From Mucilaginibacter dorajii (GTDB lineage Bacteria > Bacteroidota > Bacteroidia > Sphingobacteriales > Sphingobacteriaceae): a DNA stretch of 64,000 bases. The notes under the pieces are model-generated. The model had not been told where the DNA came from and did not search any database. It saw only the letters and a program-made list of their open reading frames with translations. The stretch lies in the NCBI RefSeq assembly GCF_024808255.1, contig NZ_JANTYS010000001.1:434001-498000 (forward strand). The letters are read 5' to 3'. This document shows, one piece after another, positions 8,219-18,400 of the stretch; position 1 is the first letter of the stretch; each line of letters starts with the position of its first letter. The translations under genes were made by a program, and so were the position numbers.

Positions 8219-8739
8219 AACACGAAGTCATTATGATCTGCCCGCTGTGGAAACAATACCGTATTTACAGAAGATCGCATAGGATACAGACTGATAATAT
8301 ATCCCCAAAAATGCTGAAAGCCATGCAGGCCTTCCAATTCCTGGGGGATTGCCTCGAATATCTGACCTCACCGGATCATATCGTTTTTATCTGGGTTACC
8401 GAAAAATTCACAGAGGAATGCAAGGATTACATGAAGCGTTTGGGCTATGAATATCATCAGTATCTGATATGGCACAGGCCAAAGTGGAAAAGGGGAGTCT
8501 CAAAAGAGGTCTTTGAATACCTCATGATTTATTATAAAGGTACTTTGTTTTCATCGGCAATAACTTTTCCAGATCCCCTAAAGTCGCCATTTACGGGCAG
8601 GGTTAAAAACCGGAAACGCAAACCGGCGGATGCCTATGCTTTAATAGAGAGTTTATTCCCAAACAGATCAAAACTCCAGGTTTTGGGTTCCACAAGCCGT
8701 CCCGGCTGGAATGTGTTCCACCACAATAACAATAAATGA
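8215..8739 (+). CDS. MT-A70-like methyltransferase with altered DPPW motif
   Basis: A 174-residue protein of the MT-A70 (adenine N6-methyltransferase) superfamily. The family strands are visible: DHIVFIWVTEKF at about 59-70, a following YLIWHRPKW, and a C-terminal RKPADAYALIESLFPN then SRPGWNVF, which is the RKPxxxYxLIExLFP...RxGWxxxG block. At the N-terminus, where family members have ADPPWKQ, this protein has ICPLWKQ, so the catalytic Asp and first Pro of DPPW are replaced. Activity is therefore doubtful; it may be a decayed or repurposed copy. It lies between TraI-like paralogues 1 and 2, with ATGA overlaps on both sides. Confidence 0.65.
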   Translation: MKHEVIMICPLWKQYRIYRRSHRIQTDNISPKMLKAMQAFQFLGDCLEYLTSPDHIVFIWVTEKFTEECKDYMKRLGYEYHQYLIWHRPKWKRGVSKEVFEYLMIYYKGTLFSSAITFPDPLKSPFTGRVKNRKRKPADAYALIESLFPNRSKLQVLGSTSRPGWNVFHHNNNK

Positions 8740-9416
8740 AACTATTTATGAAAGCCATATTAATGATCCTGGCTATCCTGATAGCCTTTGGCGAAAAAGT
8801 CTTTGCACAGCAAAAAATACTGGATATTCCCGCCCTTCACCAACTGGTGGATGAATCTGAATCGGAAAATAAGCTGCAGGTAAAGGCAAAGAACCAGCAG
8901 GCTTTAACAACAGCAAATGAACAGGCCAACCTGACCTTACTGGGTAAAACGAAAGCCATGTACCGGACTTTACAACAGCGGTATAATACCCTCGGCACCG
9001 CGATAAATATTGCAGATATCGGCATATACGCTTCACCGATGGTCAGCCGGATCATCAGCAACCAGGCCCAAATCGTACAATTGGTACAAAAAAATCCGGC
9101 CTTAATTGCTATCGGGTACCAATCTGCGTTGCAGTTTACTTCACAGGCCAGGAGCCTGGTGGCCTACGTTACAGGCCTTTCTTTATCGCTTGGTAATGTT
9201 AACCAAATGAAGGCATCCGACCGGAAGATGCTTTTTGATTACGTGATCTCTGAACTAAGCAATATTCAGGATTTGTCCGGCAATATGCTTAACATGATGC
9301 AATACTCCAGCCTCGCCGCACTGTTAAGGGCGGCCAATCCATTTCAGAATTTTATTGATGCGGATAAGTCCATCGGGCAGGACATTATTCAAAACGCCAA
9401 ATACCTGAAACAATGA
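8736..9416 (+). CDS. TraI-like secreted helical protein, paralogue 2
   Basis: A 226-residue protein with a signal peptide ending VFAQQ and a helical, Q-rich body. It ends DIIQNAKYLKQ, the same ending as paralogues 1 and 3. Residues about 100-150 (MVSRIISNQAQIVQLVQKNP) align in pattern with the VKLAKSDP and ALAMAKSEP stretches of the other copies. It is the most diverged of the three and lacks the MYWA phrase. Probably a periplasmic conjugation subunit; having three copies may mean a hetero-oligomer. Confidence 0.65.
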   Translation: MKLFMKAILMILAILIAFGEKVFAQQKILDIPALHQLVDESESENKLQVKAKNQQALTTANEQANLTLLGKTKAMYRTLQQRYNTLGTAINIADIGIYASPMVSRIISNQAQIVQLVQKNPALIAIGYQSALQFTSQARSLVAYVTGLSLSLGNVNQMKASDRKMLFDYVISELSNIQDLSGNMLNMMQYSSLAALLRAANPFQNFIDADKSIGQDIIQNAKYLKQ

Positions 9417-10087
9417 AAAAAAGAATCCCTGGGCTCCTTACACTTTTCGCCCTTTACCTTTCGCCTCCCTTAATGGCGCAGGAATACGTCATCGACTACC
9501 AGCACCTGGTTGCGGTCTCTCAAAATGCTGCTGTAAGGAGCGGTGCGGAGGCGACACATGAGCAATACCTCAGTAAGATCAATAATAATATCAATGACCT
9601 CAACACCAATGTTGGTTCAGTGGTGCTTGCCCAGACCATGATCTACGAAGGGCTTTCCAATGTCAACTCTGCCTTAAAAGATGGTCTTGCGGTCAAAAAC
9701 ATCGCAGTCATCATTGCCGATATGACCGGTTATATCAATCAAGCCCTGGCGATGGCCAAAAGTGAACCTTACCTTTTGGCATTCGCAGGCAATATTGCTG
9801 CTGAAATGCGAACAAGATCACTGACGCTGGTTAGCGATGTTTCCGGTTATATCCTTAAAGAAGGCAATAACGTACTGGCTGATTATAATTCCCGAGACCA
9901 ATTGCTGCGCAAAGTAATTACACAACTCCAAATACTGGACGGCTTAGCTTATGGTGCCTGGAAGTCTATGTACTGGGCGAGGCAGCGTGGTCTTATCGCG
10001 TCAGCAACACCATTTGCAGGCTGGGTTAGCCAGGATAAAACCTATGTCAGCCAGATCATTCAAAACGCTAAATACTTGCACCAATGA
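9413..10087 (+). CDS. TraI-like secreted helical protein, paralogue 3
   Basis: A 224-residue protein with a signal peptide ending LMAQE and a helical body. It shares GAWKSMYWARQRGL with GMSRAMYWAKINGI of paralogue 1 and ends QIIQNAKYLHQ. It therefore groups with paralogue 1 more than with paralogue 2. The ATG overlaps the previous stop. After it there is a 56-bp gap before the next gene, the first sizeable break since traG. Confidence 0.65.
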   Translation: MKKRIPGLLTLFALYLSPPLMAQEYVIDYQHLVAVSQNAAVRSGAEATHEQYLSKINNNINDLNTNVGSVVLAQTMIYEGLSNVNSALKDGLAVKNIAVIIADMTGYINQALAMAKSEPYLLAFAGNIAAEMRTRSLTLVSDVSGYILKEGNNVLADYNSRDQLLRKVITQLQILDGLAYGAWKSMYWARQRGLIASATPFAGWVSQDKTYVSQIIQNAKYLHQ

Positions 10088-10143
10088 CCATCATTCGACA
10101 TAGTCCGATGATAGCTTGAATGCCTTTTAAAAACAATTAAATC

Positions 10144-10926
10144 ATGGAAAAATTTTTAATTCCTATAACATTTATGCTGCTAGCATTCATTAGCAGCTGT
10201 TTCGGCCAGTCGGAGGTGAATGACCAAAGCGTCCGCTACCAGGAGCAACGCATGGTTTACCTGCAATGGGACCAGAATAAGTTCACGCCAAAGGCGGGAT
10301 TTCTCAGCCTCAACCCGTATTACTGGCTGACCTGGGGTTTATTTCACCCCAGTTATCACAAAAAGGATCTGCGGCCGCTGAGCGCGACGGGGCCGCAAAC
10401 CCAGCGGCTCGCACTGGTGGGTGCCATGAACAGCACCGATAATAAATACAAACTACAATCAGATACCGTGCGCAAAACCGCGCTTTCTGAAATAGCTAAC
10501 CAGTCCGGTTTAACTTCAGATTTTGACCCTTTGTGGCAATTGTATTATAGTAATGAGCTTAAACCTGTGCTGAATAATTCGACGGCTTCCATATTAGGTG
10601 GGCTTTCGCCGCAGGTCAGCGCTAAACTGCTTTCCGAAGGTTTATATGACTGGTATAAAAATGAACTGGATATGCTCAAAGAAAGAATCCAGGCGGCACA
10701 TTCCACGATAATGGATAGGGGAGCCCGGATACTGGCCTACCACCGCTACCTGATGGAATACCGCAGGCTTGCCGGGATATGGGCTATCCGGACCTCATCG
10801 GCGCAAGCCACTATCAATATGACCGCACAACAGCATAAGCTGAAAACCAACCAGGTGACGGTCAGCGAATGGACACCACAGACAGATATCCGGATCGCCA
10901 AACAAGTTTTACAACATTTGCAATGA
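10144..10926 (+). CDS. Secreted protein of unknown function in tra operon
   Basis: A 260-residue protein with a signal peptide (about residues 1-22, with a cysteine in AFISSCFGQ that could be a lipobox-like site or an ordinary cleavage region). The middle contains aromatic NPYYWLTWGLFHPSYH. The C-terminal helices end TDIRIAKQVLQHLQ, which faintly recalls the QDVRIANDVLTNAKYL ending of the TraI-like paralogues, so it may be a distant fourth relative. I recognise no family. It overlaps traJ by 4 bp. Confidence 0.6.
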   Translation: MEKFLIPITFMLLAFISSCFGQSEVNDQSVRYQEQRMVYLQWDQNKFTPKAGFLSLNPYYWLTWGLFHPSYHKKDLRPLSATGPQTQRLALVGAMNSTDNKYKLQSDTVRKTALSEIANQSGLTSDFDPLWQLYYSNELKPVLNNSTASILGGLSPQVSAKLLSEGLYDWYKNELDMLKERIQAAHSTIMDRGARILAYHRYLMEYRRLAGIWAIRTSSAQATINMTAQQHKLKTNQVTVSEWTPQTDIRIAKQVLQHLQ

Positions 10927-12080
10927 AGAAGAAAATATTTCTATTAATACTCCTATGCTTTGATATCACAGCAGTATTTGCCCAAACGGCAAGCACGCCC
11001 GACAATGGCAAGACTTTGCAGTTCTTACAGGGTGACGGTGTTTACGAGGAAGGTGTCATGGTGTTTTTGAAAGGCCTCAAAGATTCCGTGTGGGCGCATT
11101 TTGATATGTTTATCACCGATGCCAAAGCACTTTCTGCTATTTTTATGATCATCTTTTTTGCTATTAAATCCTATGAGATGATGGCAGGCGATAAGCAGTT
11201 AGAGATCATGCCATTATTAAGGCCCTTTGGTTTGGCCATGGTCATCTTATGGTGGGGGCCATTCACCCGGATAATCGCTTTTCCGACAGATATTGTTGCC
11301 AGTCAGACAGAACAAATGTTTAGCAGCGAACAAACCATTGTCAACAACCTGCGGCTTAACCGCTCCAGCCTGATGCTGGCAGTAGCCAATTCCCTGTACA
11401 CCTACCAGGCACAAACCGAAGTTGCTGAGAAAGAAAGCGATACCTGGTATGGCCAGGCCTGGGATTCCGTAACAAGTACTGTTAAAGAGGGGATCAGCAG
11501 CGTAGTTTCACCATTGCTGGAATTAAAAAACAGGCTCACCGTTGGGATGCAGCTACTCTTTACGCAGTTATTGGAACTGTTAGGAATATGGATACTGCGT
11601 TTAGCGGTGTACATTATCTTTATGATTCAGATCATTTACTCCTCCATTCTGATCATGCTCGGCCCCTTTGCTGTAGCCGTCAGTATATTGCCGGCTTTTC
11701 GCGATAGTTTCAGCACCTGGATAGCCCGTTTTATTTCGGTGAACCTGTATAGCGGTATTGCATACCTGATCATGTACATCTGCGGGCTGATGCAGGAATA
11801 TGCGCTGAAATCAGAAATTAGCAAATACACGGAACTGGTCGGCGCAGATGGAACGAACACGAACCTTCAAAAAATGGCCTGGTTTGCCGGCAATGGCATC
11901 CTGTCCTTCGGCACCGTGATCATTGTATTTTTAATCGGCGCGATCTGTATGTTCACTGTGCCCAGTATCTCTACCTGGATCATCTCTACGTCCGGCATCA
12001 GCTCGGCCACTTCAACCTTTGCCCGCAGTGCGGGTACGGTAACCAGTATGGCGAGGAAAGCTGCCGGCAGCTTCTTTTAA
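10923..12080 (+). CDS. traJ: TraJ-like integral membrane conjugation protein
   Basis: A 385-residue protein with a signal peptide ending VFAQT and several membrane segments: about 75-95, 105-125, the long pair at 205-265, about 285-300 and about 335-360. This is the layout of Bacteroidota TraJ, comparable to VirB6. It would form the inner-membrane polytopic channel subunit. I chose the ATG at 10923, overlapping the previous stop as ATGA, over an upstream start at 10869, because it places a clean signal peptide at the N-terminus. A terminator-like hairpin follows the gene. Confidence 0.8.
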   Translation: MKKKIFLLILLCFDITAVFAQTASTPDNGKTLQFLQGDGVYEEGVMVFLKGLKDSVWAHFDMFITDAKALSAIFMIIFFAIKSYEMMAGDKQLEIMPLLRPFGLAMVILWWGPFTRIIAFPTDIVASQTEQMFSSEQTIVNNLRLNRSSLMLAVANSLYTYQAQTEVAEKESDTWYGQAWDSVTSTVKEGISSVVSPLLELKNRLTVGMQLLFTQLLELLGIWILRLAVYIIFMIQIIYSSILIMLGPFAVAVSILPAFRDSFSTWIARFISVNLYSGIAYLIMYICGLMQEYALKSEISKYTELVGADGTNTNLQKMAWFAGNGILSFGTVIIVFLIGAICMFTVPSISTWIISTSGISSATSTFARSAGTVTSMARKAAGSFF

Positions 12081-12111
12081 TTCTTTTTTTTCGTTCTCTT
12101 TTTGATGTCAG

Positions 12112-12147
12112 GGCTGACCCGCTAACGCGGGCCGGCCTTTTTTATTT
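12112..12147 (+). terminator. Terminator-like hairpin between traJ and traK
   Basis: GGCTGACCCGC (12112-12122) can pair with GCGGGCCGGCC (12127-12137) around a TAAC loop, with one mismatch and one G-U pair, followed by TTTTTTATTT. It sits inside the tra operon, so it may be a partial terminator that lowers expression of traK-traN. Confidence 0.6.
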
Positions 12148-12159
12148 AACACCATTTTT

Positions 12160-12774
12160 ATGATCATAAAAAATATCGAAGCCAAGGTAAGGTTGGCGAC
12201 TTTCATCGCGGTCGGCAGCCTGCTGACCTCCCTGATCATTGTCGCTATGAATAGCCTGTATGCCTTTAAACTGGTATCCAATGCGCAAAAAAGCATTTAT
12301 ATACTGGATAACAATATCCCCATATTGGCGCGGCAGACGGATGTACAGATGAACAGGCCAGCGGAATACCGGGCTGATGTGGACTTGTTTCATTCGCTCT
12401 TCTTTTCCCTGACCCCGGATGATAATTACATGGAGTACCAGATGAAAAAGGCCATGTACCTCGTGGACGAATCCGGGATGCAGCAATACAATAATTTGAA
12501 GGAGAATGGTTTTTTTAACTCGATCCTTTCTTCCAGCTCTGTGTTGACCCTGCAAACGGATTCGATTGCTGTAGATATGCCCCGGCGCTATTTCCGCTAT
12601 TACGGAAAACTGAAAATTGACCGGCGCAGCTCTACTGTTGTGCGTTCGCTGATCACTGAAGGCAACCTGAAGGATATACCCCGAAGCGACAATAACCCCC
12701 ACGGTGTACTCATTACGAACTGGAAAACCCTGGAAAATAAAGACCTTCAAGATGTGGAAAAAAATACATTCTAA
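12160..12774 (+). CDS. traK: TraK conjugation protein (VirB8-like)
   Basis: A 204-residue protein with one membrane segment near the N-terminus (residues about 13-37) and a periplasmic domain. IEAKVRLATFIAV and the segment YRADVDLFHSLFFSLTPDD around residues 68-86 are typical of Bacteroidota TraK, which resembles VirB8 and links the inner-membrane platform to the outer core. It lies between the terminator-like hairpin and the TraL-like gene, with which it overlaps by 23 bp. Confidence 0.85.
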   Translation: MIIKNIEAKVRLATFIAVGSLLTSLIIVAMNSLYAFKLVSNAQKSIYILDNNIPILARQTDVQMNRPAEYRADVDLFHSLFFSLTPDDNYMEYQMKKAMYLVDESGMQQYNNLKENGFFNSILSSSSVLTLQTDSIAVDMPRRYFRYYGKLKIDRRSSTVVRSLITEGNLKDIPRSDNNPHGVLITNWKTLENKDLQDVEKNTF

Positions 12775-13165
12775 CAGGGATCCCAGGGATACACTGTATA
12801 GCGAGATACAAAAGGAATTTGCCCCTTATTTTACCATGGTTAGCAATGTAGGGAAACGCCTGGCAGCGTCTTATCCAAAAATCATGTTTGGGGCCATGAT
12901 CTTCCTGATGGCGCTGTCGCTCGTATTATCATTTACGGTTTTTAGTCATCCGGATAAAGTAAAAACAAATACCCTCAAAAAAGTCAACCCGGTAGAGGAT
13001 GGCTTTGATCAGATTATGCGGGCAACCGGCAATATCCGGGAAACGCTGCACCTCAAAAAAATGGTGGACAGTATTTCTGCCAAAAAGCAATTGACAGGTG
13101 CAGACAGCACCCTACTGGATAGCACCCTTGACCGCCTTTCCAAAATTCACCAATCCCTCCCATAA
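12752..13165 (+). CDS. TraL-like single-pass membrane protein
   Basis: A 137-residue protein with one membrane helix at residues about 46-66 (IMFGAMIFLMALSLVLSF) and a charged periplasmic tail. It lies between traK and traM, where CTnDOT-like elements have traL (DUF3989). The MWKKIHSN start at 12752 is preferred over 12704, which would run deeper into traK. Identification is by position and topology more than by sequence motif. Confidence 0.6.
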   Translation: MWKKIHSNRDPRDTLYSEIQKEFAPYFTMVSNVGKRLAASYPKIMFGAMIFLMALSLVLSFTVFSHPDKVKTNTLKKVNPVEDGFDQIMRATGNIRETLHLKKMVDSISAKKQLTGADSTLLDSTLDRLSKIHQSLP

Positions 13166-13171
13166 AATGTT

Positions 13172-14377
13172 ATGAAAATCGATTTTAAACAGCCCAAGTA
13201 TGTGCTGCCGGTCATCTTATTGCCTTTTCTATGCCTGTTCTTTTATGCCTGGCAAAGCGGTTTTTCCAAACCAAAGCAGGCGGTGAAAGAAACTGTCGAC
13301 TTGAACGGATCAGTCGGCGCGGTATCAGCTGATGTGCGTAAGAAACAACTGGCAGATAAGCTTTATGCCTACAGGAACACCTACAAGGAAGCCGATGGCC
13401 TGACCGCGGTAAATGTGATCCCCAAAGAAAATTCCAGTAATCCAACCTATAATAATGACTATTCAGAGCAACAGAAAAGAAAGCTGGATTCCATCCGGCA
13501 GGCCATGAAACTGAAGTTCAGCTCGGCTAATAATTCCAATTCCGGCCAGCCAACTGAAACTGATATTACACATGACCGGCAGGTCGCCAGAGCCGTGGAA
13601 GAAATGAGCCGCCGTCAGGCAAACCAGGCCCATGAAAAGGAAAGCACCCCAAAGGAAAAAGATCCTATGGATGTTTTCAGGCAGCAAATGGCCATCATGG
13701 ATAGTATCAACAAGCAGAATGATCCTGCCTACAAAGATGAGCTGAAAAAAAAAGAGGCTGCCGATAAAGCTGCAAAGCAAAAGGAAAACCAACTCAAGCT
13801 GACCGTTGAAAAGGCTGATGCGGTGTCCGGTGACTTTAATACGGTTATGCCGGAAAAGGAACCGGCATTTATCAGCGCCGTCATTGATGAAAATATAACC
13901 GGGTATGCCGGCTCACGTTTGCGGATCAAACTGCTGGAAGATATCAAAGCCGGCAACAACCTGATCAAAAAAGGCACTTTTCTATATGCTTTGATCAATG
14001 GATTTTCAGAGCAGCGGGTTACGCTTTCCATTACATCTATCCTATATGATGGTAAGATACTGCCGGTCAAACTAGACGTTTACGATATGGACGGGTTACC
14101 GGGCCTGTATGTACCCTCATCCGCATTCCGTGACTTTACCAAAGACCTGGGCAGCAATTCCGTGCAAGGCGTTACCGTAGATGGAGGTTCGGGAAACACC
14201 CAGTTTGTGATGAGTTCGCTCAGTAAAATGTTTCAGTCCACTTCCTCGGCTATAGCCGATCTGATCCGCAAGAATAAGGCAAAGCTTAAATACAACTCTT
14301 ACCTCTATATCATCGACCCGGATGCCTTGCAAAGCGCACAGAAACAGGAAAGCCTCAGCACGGGTGACCAACGATAA
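13172..14377 (+). CDS. traM: TraM conjugation protein (VirB10-like)
   Basis: A 401-residue protein. It has an N-terminal membrane anchor (residues about 11-26), a long charged, probably extended periplasmic region rich in K, E and Q (about 45-220), and a compact C-terminal domain. SRLRIKLLEDIKAG and KKGTFLYALINGF there are hallmarks of the TraM/VirB10 barrel. It would span the periplasm and connect the ATPases to the outer membrane pore. It is followed within 18 bp by traN. Confidence 0.9.
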   Translation: MKIDFKQPKYVLPVILLPFLCLFFYAWQSGFSKPKQAVKETVDLNGSVGAVSADVRKKQLADKLYAYRNTYKEADGLTAVNVIPKENSSNPTYNNDYSEQQKRKLDSIRQAMKLKFSSANNSNSGQPTETDITHDRQVARAVEEMSRRQANQAHEKESTPKEKDPMDVFRQQMAIMDSINKQNDPAYKDELKKKEAADKAAKQKENQLKLTVEKADAVSGDFNTVMPEKEPAFISAVIDENITGYAGSRLRIKLLEDIKAGNNLIKKGTFLYALINGFSEQRVTLSITSILYDGKILPVKLDVYDMDGLPGLYVPSSAFRDFTKDLGSNSVQGVTVDGGSGNTQFVMSSLSKMFQSTSSAIADLIRKNKAKLKYNSYLYIIDPDALQSAQKQESLSTGDQR

Positions 14378-14394
14378 CACTTACAAAAACTCAC

Positions 14395-15192
14395 ATGAAA
14401 AAGATATTATTATTCATTGCATTGCTGCTTATGGCACCTGCTATTTATGCGCAGGATCAACTGCCGGTAATTTACTTGCCGGAAAACCTGACCATTCATT
14501 TTATATCACCGGAAGCGATCCAGTACGTGGATATTTCCACCAAAGAGCTAATTGGTGACCTGCCGCTCAAAAACGTATTGCGTTTAAAACTGCGGGATTC
14601 ACTCAAATCATTTGTTGGCTCGGTCATCACGATTGCCGGGGAAAAATTCATTGCACAGTACCGGTTATTGCCCGGTTATCCCGGTGTCCCAAGCGAAATA
14701 GAAATAACACCAGCAGCGATGCGGCCCCTGGATATTTCCGGGATCGGGCTTTCACAAAACCAATTGAGGAGCTTGGCGCTCAGCCTGGTTGCCAAAAGCC
14801 CGGGTAAACGCGTAGAAAAAGTGAAAGCTTTCGGCATTCAGGGACAATTGAACCATGTCTACACGGTGGGCGATTATATTTTCCTGGATATTTCCTATCA
14901 CAATAAAACCAACCTGAAATATGATATCGCAGATTTTCGGTTTAAGGTAGACGATAAAAAGGTAACCAAGGCAGCCAATAACCAATCCGTGGAGATCAAA
15001 CCGGAGTTTGTGTTGTTTAGTCCGCCCACTTTTTCAAGGAACTACCGGAACGTATTTGTCTTTAAGAAAATGTCCTTCCCCGGAAATAAAGTGCTCCGTG
15101 CAGAACTCAGCGAAAAGCAGCTTTCCGGCCGTATCGTGACGCTGAGCATATCCTACCAGGATATCCTTGATGCAGATATGCTGCCTAACTAA
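14395..15192 (+). CDS. traN: TraN conjugation protein (DUF4138, VirB9-like)
   Basis: A 265-residue protein with a signal peptide ending IYAQD. TIHFISPEAIQYVDIS near residue 35 and GDYIFLDISYHNKTNL near residue 160 are the recognisable blocks of DUF4138/TraN, a beta-rich outer-membrane-core protein analogous to VirB9. It is the last clear T4SS structural gene here; traO, traP and traQ homologues are not seen. Confidence 0.85.
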   Translation: MKKILLFIALLLMAPAIYAQDQLPVIYLPENLTIHFISPEAIQYVDISTKELIGDLPLKNVLRLKLRDSLKSFVGSVITIAGEKFIAQYRLLPGYPGVPSEIEITPAAMRPLDISGIGLSQNQLRSLALSLVAKSPGKRVEKVKAFGIQGQLNHVYTVGDYIFLDISYHNKTNLKYDIADFRFKVDDKKVTKAANNQSVEIKPEFVLFSPPTFSRNYRNVFVFKKMSFPGNKVLRAELSEKQLSGRIVTLSISYQDILDADMLPN

Positions 15193-15208
15193 CCTTATAT
15201 CTTTTCTT

Positions 15209-15424
15209 ATGACAGATCCCGTAGCCTACGATTATGTAAAGCTCGTACTGGAAGAAGAATTTCTGGCGACCTATCTGCGCTTCTCCAACCAGGGGATACT
15301 CCATTACGAGCTTACCAATATCCTCGAAGTATGCGCCCCCCTGATCAGGGGCCTGGACGAGGACGACCGCTTCTTAAAATATGAAGTGATCGGAACCATA
15401 GCAGATTATTTACAGGAGGTTTAG
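15209..15424 (+). CDS. Small hypothetical protein upstream of methylase-helicase
   Basis: A 71-residue acidic helical protein beginning [18 protein letters not shown]. No family recognised. The ATG at 15209 is chosen because upstream codons of the longer frame overlap the traN end. Its stop (TAG, 15422-15424) is one base before the ATG of the 1819-residue methylase-helicase, so the two are almost certainly co-translated, and it may be a small partner of that protein. Confidence 0.6.
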   Translation: MTDPVAYDYVKLVLEEEFLATYLRFSNQGILHYELTNILEVCAPLIRGLDEDDRFLKYEVIGTIADYLQEV

Positions 15425-15425
15425 T

Positions 15426-18400
15426 ATGGCATTTAATCCGGTAAGGAAGATGGCAGATAATATCGCTGCCATCCGGATCGCGCTGGACTTCACCGGCCAG
15501 CAGCTCTCTGAAACAGAACTGGAAACCTTAAAAAGTTATGCCGGATTCGGCGGCCTCAAAGCTGTATTGTTTCCGCCCGGCGAATTATCTCAGTGGCCCA
15601 GGTTAGGTGCTTCAAAAGCCGATCTGAAACTTTATCCCCAGGTCATGGAATTGCACGGCCTGCTTCAGGAGAAATTAACGGACAAGGAATATAAGGTAGC
15701 CATGGATGCATTAAAAAGCAGTTCCTCAACCGCCTATTATACGCCGGATTATATCCCGGAGGTCATTTATGACGCGATGGCCGAATGTAATATTCTACCG
15801 AAACGTATCTACGAGCCAAGTGCGGGGGCCGGGGTTTTTATCGGAGAAGCCATAAAAACCTTTGCTGATATAGAGCAAATAACCGCGGTTGAGAAAGATA
15901 TCCTGACGGGTAAAGTGCTCAAAGCGATTTGTTCTACCTATGATATTCCGGTAGATGTACAGATCAAAAAACTGGAAGAAACGGCGGCGACCGAAAAGTC
16001 GCAATCGGATATTGTGATCAGCAATATTCCATTTGGCAAGATCGCGGTGCATGACCCTGCCTATAACAAAAGCGGCATCTCCGCCAAAGTACATACCTAC
16101 TTCTTTGCTAAAGGGCTGGATAAGCTCAAAGACGGCGGTATTTTAGCTTATATTGTTACCGATGCTTTCCTGAATAATCCTTCCAATGCTGCTGCGAGGA
16201 AATACCTGTTTACCTCTGCCGACCTGTTAACCGTTGCCGTACTACCAGCCAATTTAATGAAGGAAAATGCCAATGTGGAAGTAGGCATGCACCTGATCCT
16301 GGTACAGAAAAACGATACCAAAGAAACGCTTACAGAAGCGGAAAGCCAGCTGATCGATACCGTGGAGCGTGAAAATACTTATGGTAAGTATTACCTGAAT
16401 GCCTGGTTAGCCGACAAAAATGAACTGGTATATGCCGATGAGATCATCGAGGGCACCAATGCAAGGGGCAAAGCCTCCCGGCTCGCCTGGCAGAACGGCG
16501 AGATGCAGGATATTCTGCCCCTGCTCAAAAAACAGCTGATCGCCGGCTTTAATCATTTTGACCGTGCCAAATGGAAAACGATCTCTTTTGACAAAAAGCA
16601 GGGCCAGCTTAACCAATTTACCTTTTTACCTGTTCCCGAGCAGGAGAAAAAAGAGGATAAGCCGAAATTGAGTTTTGGCCAGCTGGGTTTGTTTGATGCG
16701 CCTGCAAAAATTGATGAGGATAACAAAGCGCTGGCTTACCTTGACGACCTTGATCGTCAATTTATTGACGCGGGCACGGCACGGCTGATCAGTACGATCC
16801 GTACAACAGCAAAGCCGTTGCATGACAGCATTGTATTGCTGACCGCCCGGGCAAAAGCCAATAGCCGCTATATCTATAAGCTATACAGTAACCTTTCGGA
16901 AATCTCCTTTCCCGGGAAGTGGCTATCAGGCGTAAACCTCGGTCATGAACTCGATGTGCTTTCGGCGAAGCTGAAGCATTTTGGTTATGATTACCGGTAT
17001 GAGGGCGATACCTCGTTAGAACCCGCTTTTAAATTACTACCCGATAAGCCAAAAGCTTTTACGGACCTGAAGCCTTTTTATACAAAAGATACGCTGGTCA
17101 TTTTTAACAGTAAGCTTGGTCTGATCGGGGAGCCCCACAATTTTGAGGCGAAATTTGAGCCCCTTGATCCGCAACCGGAACTGGCTTTTTATGAGGATTA
17201 CCTGGTGCTGCGGGATATTTACCTGGAGCTTTCCGGTTTGGAGAATGAGCACAACATCCAGTTCCCCGAACTGCGCAAATCCCTGAATTTTTATTATGAG
17301 GCTTTTGTAGGCAAATACGGGGAGCTCAATAAAAATGTCAACCGTAACCGCATTTTTAATGATGTTGCTTTAGGCTTTAAGATCATATCCTCCCTTGAAA
17401 TAAAAGACCAGGATAAATTTGTCCGTTCAGATATATTTTACGGGCCGCTTTTTCAGCAAAAAGAGCTGCTGAAAACGGACGACCCCGCTGAAGCGTTAGC
17501 ACGCAGCCTGAATGATACAGGGCGGGTTGACCTTCCCATGATCTCCCAGATCACCGGTTTAACCGAAGATGAAGTCATCCTTCAACTGGATAAGCAAATT
17601 ATCCTAAATCCTCAAACACTTAAATGGGAAACAACCGACAACTATTTGTCAGGTAATGTGGTGGAAAAGTTAAAGACCGCCGAGAAACTGGCGATGGCTG
17701 AACCTGAAAACCTGCAATTTGCAAGGAGCCTTGCCGCTATCCGGCGCGTACAGCCCGAAAAGATTCCCTTTGAACTGCTGGACTTTAACCTTGGGGAACG
17801 ATGGGTGCCCGTTGAATATTACCAGCGTTTTGCCACAGACCTGTTTAAGCTGGATACCAGGGTTGACTTTTATAACTCCATAGATACCTATAAGGTAAGC
17901 TATGCTAAAAAAGGCAATACCATTACCAATGAAGAGTTTTCGGTAACACCAAAAGAAAGCAACAAGATCACCGGCCGTACCTTACTGGAATACGCGCTGC
18001 TGAATACCACACCGTATTTTACTTACCCGGTAGAGCAGTACGGCAAAGTTGTACGGATACCCGATACCGAAGCCATCCAGAATGCGCACCGGAAAATTGA
18101 TAACATCCGTTCACGCTACCTGCTTTGGCTGTTGGAATTGCCGAATGAGGATAAACAGCATTTAGAAAAGCTATACAACGACACCTATAATTGTTACACC
18201 CTACGGGAGTTTGACGGCAGCCACCTGAATTTCCCGGGGCTTGATCTGAAAGCGCTGCGTATTCCGGGTCCCTATTCCTCTCAAAGCAACGCAGCCTGGC
18301 GGATCATTCAAAATAATGGCGGATTAATTGACCACGAGGTGGGTTTAGGCAAAACCCTGACCATGATCCTGGCTGCCATGGAAATGAAGCGGCTGGGTAT

